From Candidatus Woesearchaeota archaeon CG10_big_fil_rev_8_21_14_0_10_32_24 (lineage in GTDB: Archaea; Nanobdellota; Nanobdellia; Woesearchaeales; GW2011-AR9): 5,660 nt of DNA. A model generated the notes under the pieces. The model searched no databases, was not told the DNA's origin, and worked only from the letters and a program-made list of their open reading frames with translations. This document shows positions 5,304-5,660 of the stretch, piece by piece (positions within the stretch are counted from its first letter, which is position 1; every line of letters starts with the position of its first letter). The position numbers and the translations under genes were made by a program. The stretch covers positions 370-6,029 of the forward strand of contig PCYG01000076.1 in the NCBI GenBank assembly GCA_002763025.1, given 5' to 3'.

Positions 5304-5641
5304 CCCTTAAAGCCCGATTTCTCTGCAAGTTGTTGTGTTGTAAACACTCCCGTGACTTTTGTACCATCTGCAAATTGCCAAGTTGGATATGAAGAAATCT
5401 CTTCTTGGATACAAATAGGAGTTTGTGCTTGACCGTCCGGCGTAGAACATTCAACATAATTTACTTTTTTAAAACTTTTTCCAAGAATTGCTTTTTGCTG
5501 TGCACATGCACTACACCAAAATGCACCATACATCAACACACCTTCTTTGGTGAGATGTTCTGCCAATGCATCATTCTTTCCTGCACATCCTGATAAAAGG
5601 AGTAAACTTGTTAAAAATATAATTAAAATAAAATATTTCAT
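5300..5641 (-). CDS. Thioredoxin-like lipoprotein, VKOR-type Trx domain
   Basis: This 113-residue protein begins with a hydrophobic signal segment ending in a lipobox L16-S17-G18-C19, so it is likely exported and anchored at the outer face of the cytoplasmic membrane. The mature part is a short thioredoxin-like domain: YGAFWCSACAQQK with C43 and C46 as the active CxxC, a second cysteine pair C65 (in YVEC) and C77, and the cis-proline turn YPTW at 85-88. This pattern closely matches the thioredoxin-like domain found C-terminal to VKOR in bacterial fusions, where it passes oxidising equivalents to secreted proteins. Here it stands alone, with no VKOR domain in view. The ATG at 5641 gives a complete signal peptide. 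The promoter would lie at or beyond the window edge. The stop overlaps the stop of the CPSC membrane-protein gene in a shared TTAA. Confidence 0.85.
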   Translation of the reverse strand: MKYFILIIFLTSLLLLSGCAGKNDALAEHLTKEGVLMYGAFWCSACAQQKAILGKSFKKVNYVECSTPDGQAQTPICIQEEISSYPTWQFADGTKVTGVFTTQQLAEKSGFKG

Positions 5642-5660
5642 AAAAATAGGTAAAAATAAA

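Noticed and set aside
5275..5593. Two short open frames overlapping the thioredoxin-like gene (5275-5457 minus and 5405-5593 plus).
   Set aside because: They are alternative-frame shadows of a gene with a clear signal peptide and CxxC domain.
1..5660. CRISPR arrays, tRNA or rRNA genes.
   Set aside because: No regularly spaced repeats, no cloverleaf with a TTCRA-type arm and no rRNA-like conserved stretch were found by eye on either strand.

Overview
The window is AT-rich and reads as a piece of an archaeal chromosome. The evidence is a PCNA sliding clamp of archaeal/eukaryotic type, a beta-CASP ribonuclease J of archaeal type, and TATA boxes centred 24 to 27 bp upstream of start codons with no Shine-Dalgarno sequence between, the mark of leaderless archaeal transcription. 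Compact spacing and the mix of archaeal informational genes with bacterial-looking accessory genes would fit a DPANN-like lineage, but the sequence here does not prove a lineage.

Layout. Positions 78-1412 (+) encode an aRNase J-type exoribonuclease and 1471-2220 (+) encode PCNA, each behind its own TATA box. Converging on PCNA from the minus strand is a Qnr/McbG-like pentapeptide-repeat protein (2816 to 2241). Upstream of that gene, at 2861-2972, is a 112-bp element with perfect 12-bp terminal inverted repeats, flanked exactly by an 8-bp direct repeat (GGATGAAA). I read it as a non-autonomous insertion (MITE). Next on the minus strand is a two-gene operon for an ABC exporter of the YadG/YadH type (ATPase 4698 to 3799, permease 3806 to 3042, overlapping by 8 bp). 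A 74-bp divergent promoter region (4699-4772) separates this operon from a plus-strand gene for a small membrane protein with a conserved-looking Cys-Pro-Ser-Cys motif (4773-5303). The last gene (5641 to 5300, minus) is a lipoprotein thioredoxin-like domain of the kind fused to VKOR. It converges on the CPSC gene, and the two stop codons interlock in one TTAA.

How the parts relate. RNase J and PCNA are housekeeping RNA-decay and replication genes. The ABC pair is a complete half-transporter set. The two Cys-rich envelope proteins at the right end may work together in extracytoplasmic thiol or metal chemistry, but that is inference from adjacency. The best unexpected object is the MITE. Its 112 bp plus the 8-bp duplication add exactly 40 codons, so the reading frame of the pentapeptide gene stays open across it and makes the protein look 63 residues longer than it probably is. 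A TATA box at 2839-2846 and family length both point to a start at 2816, which places the insertion directly upstream of this gene's core promoter.
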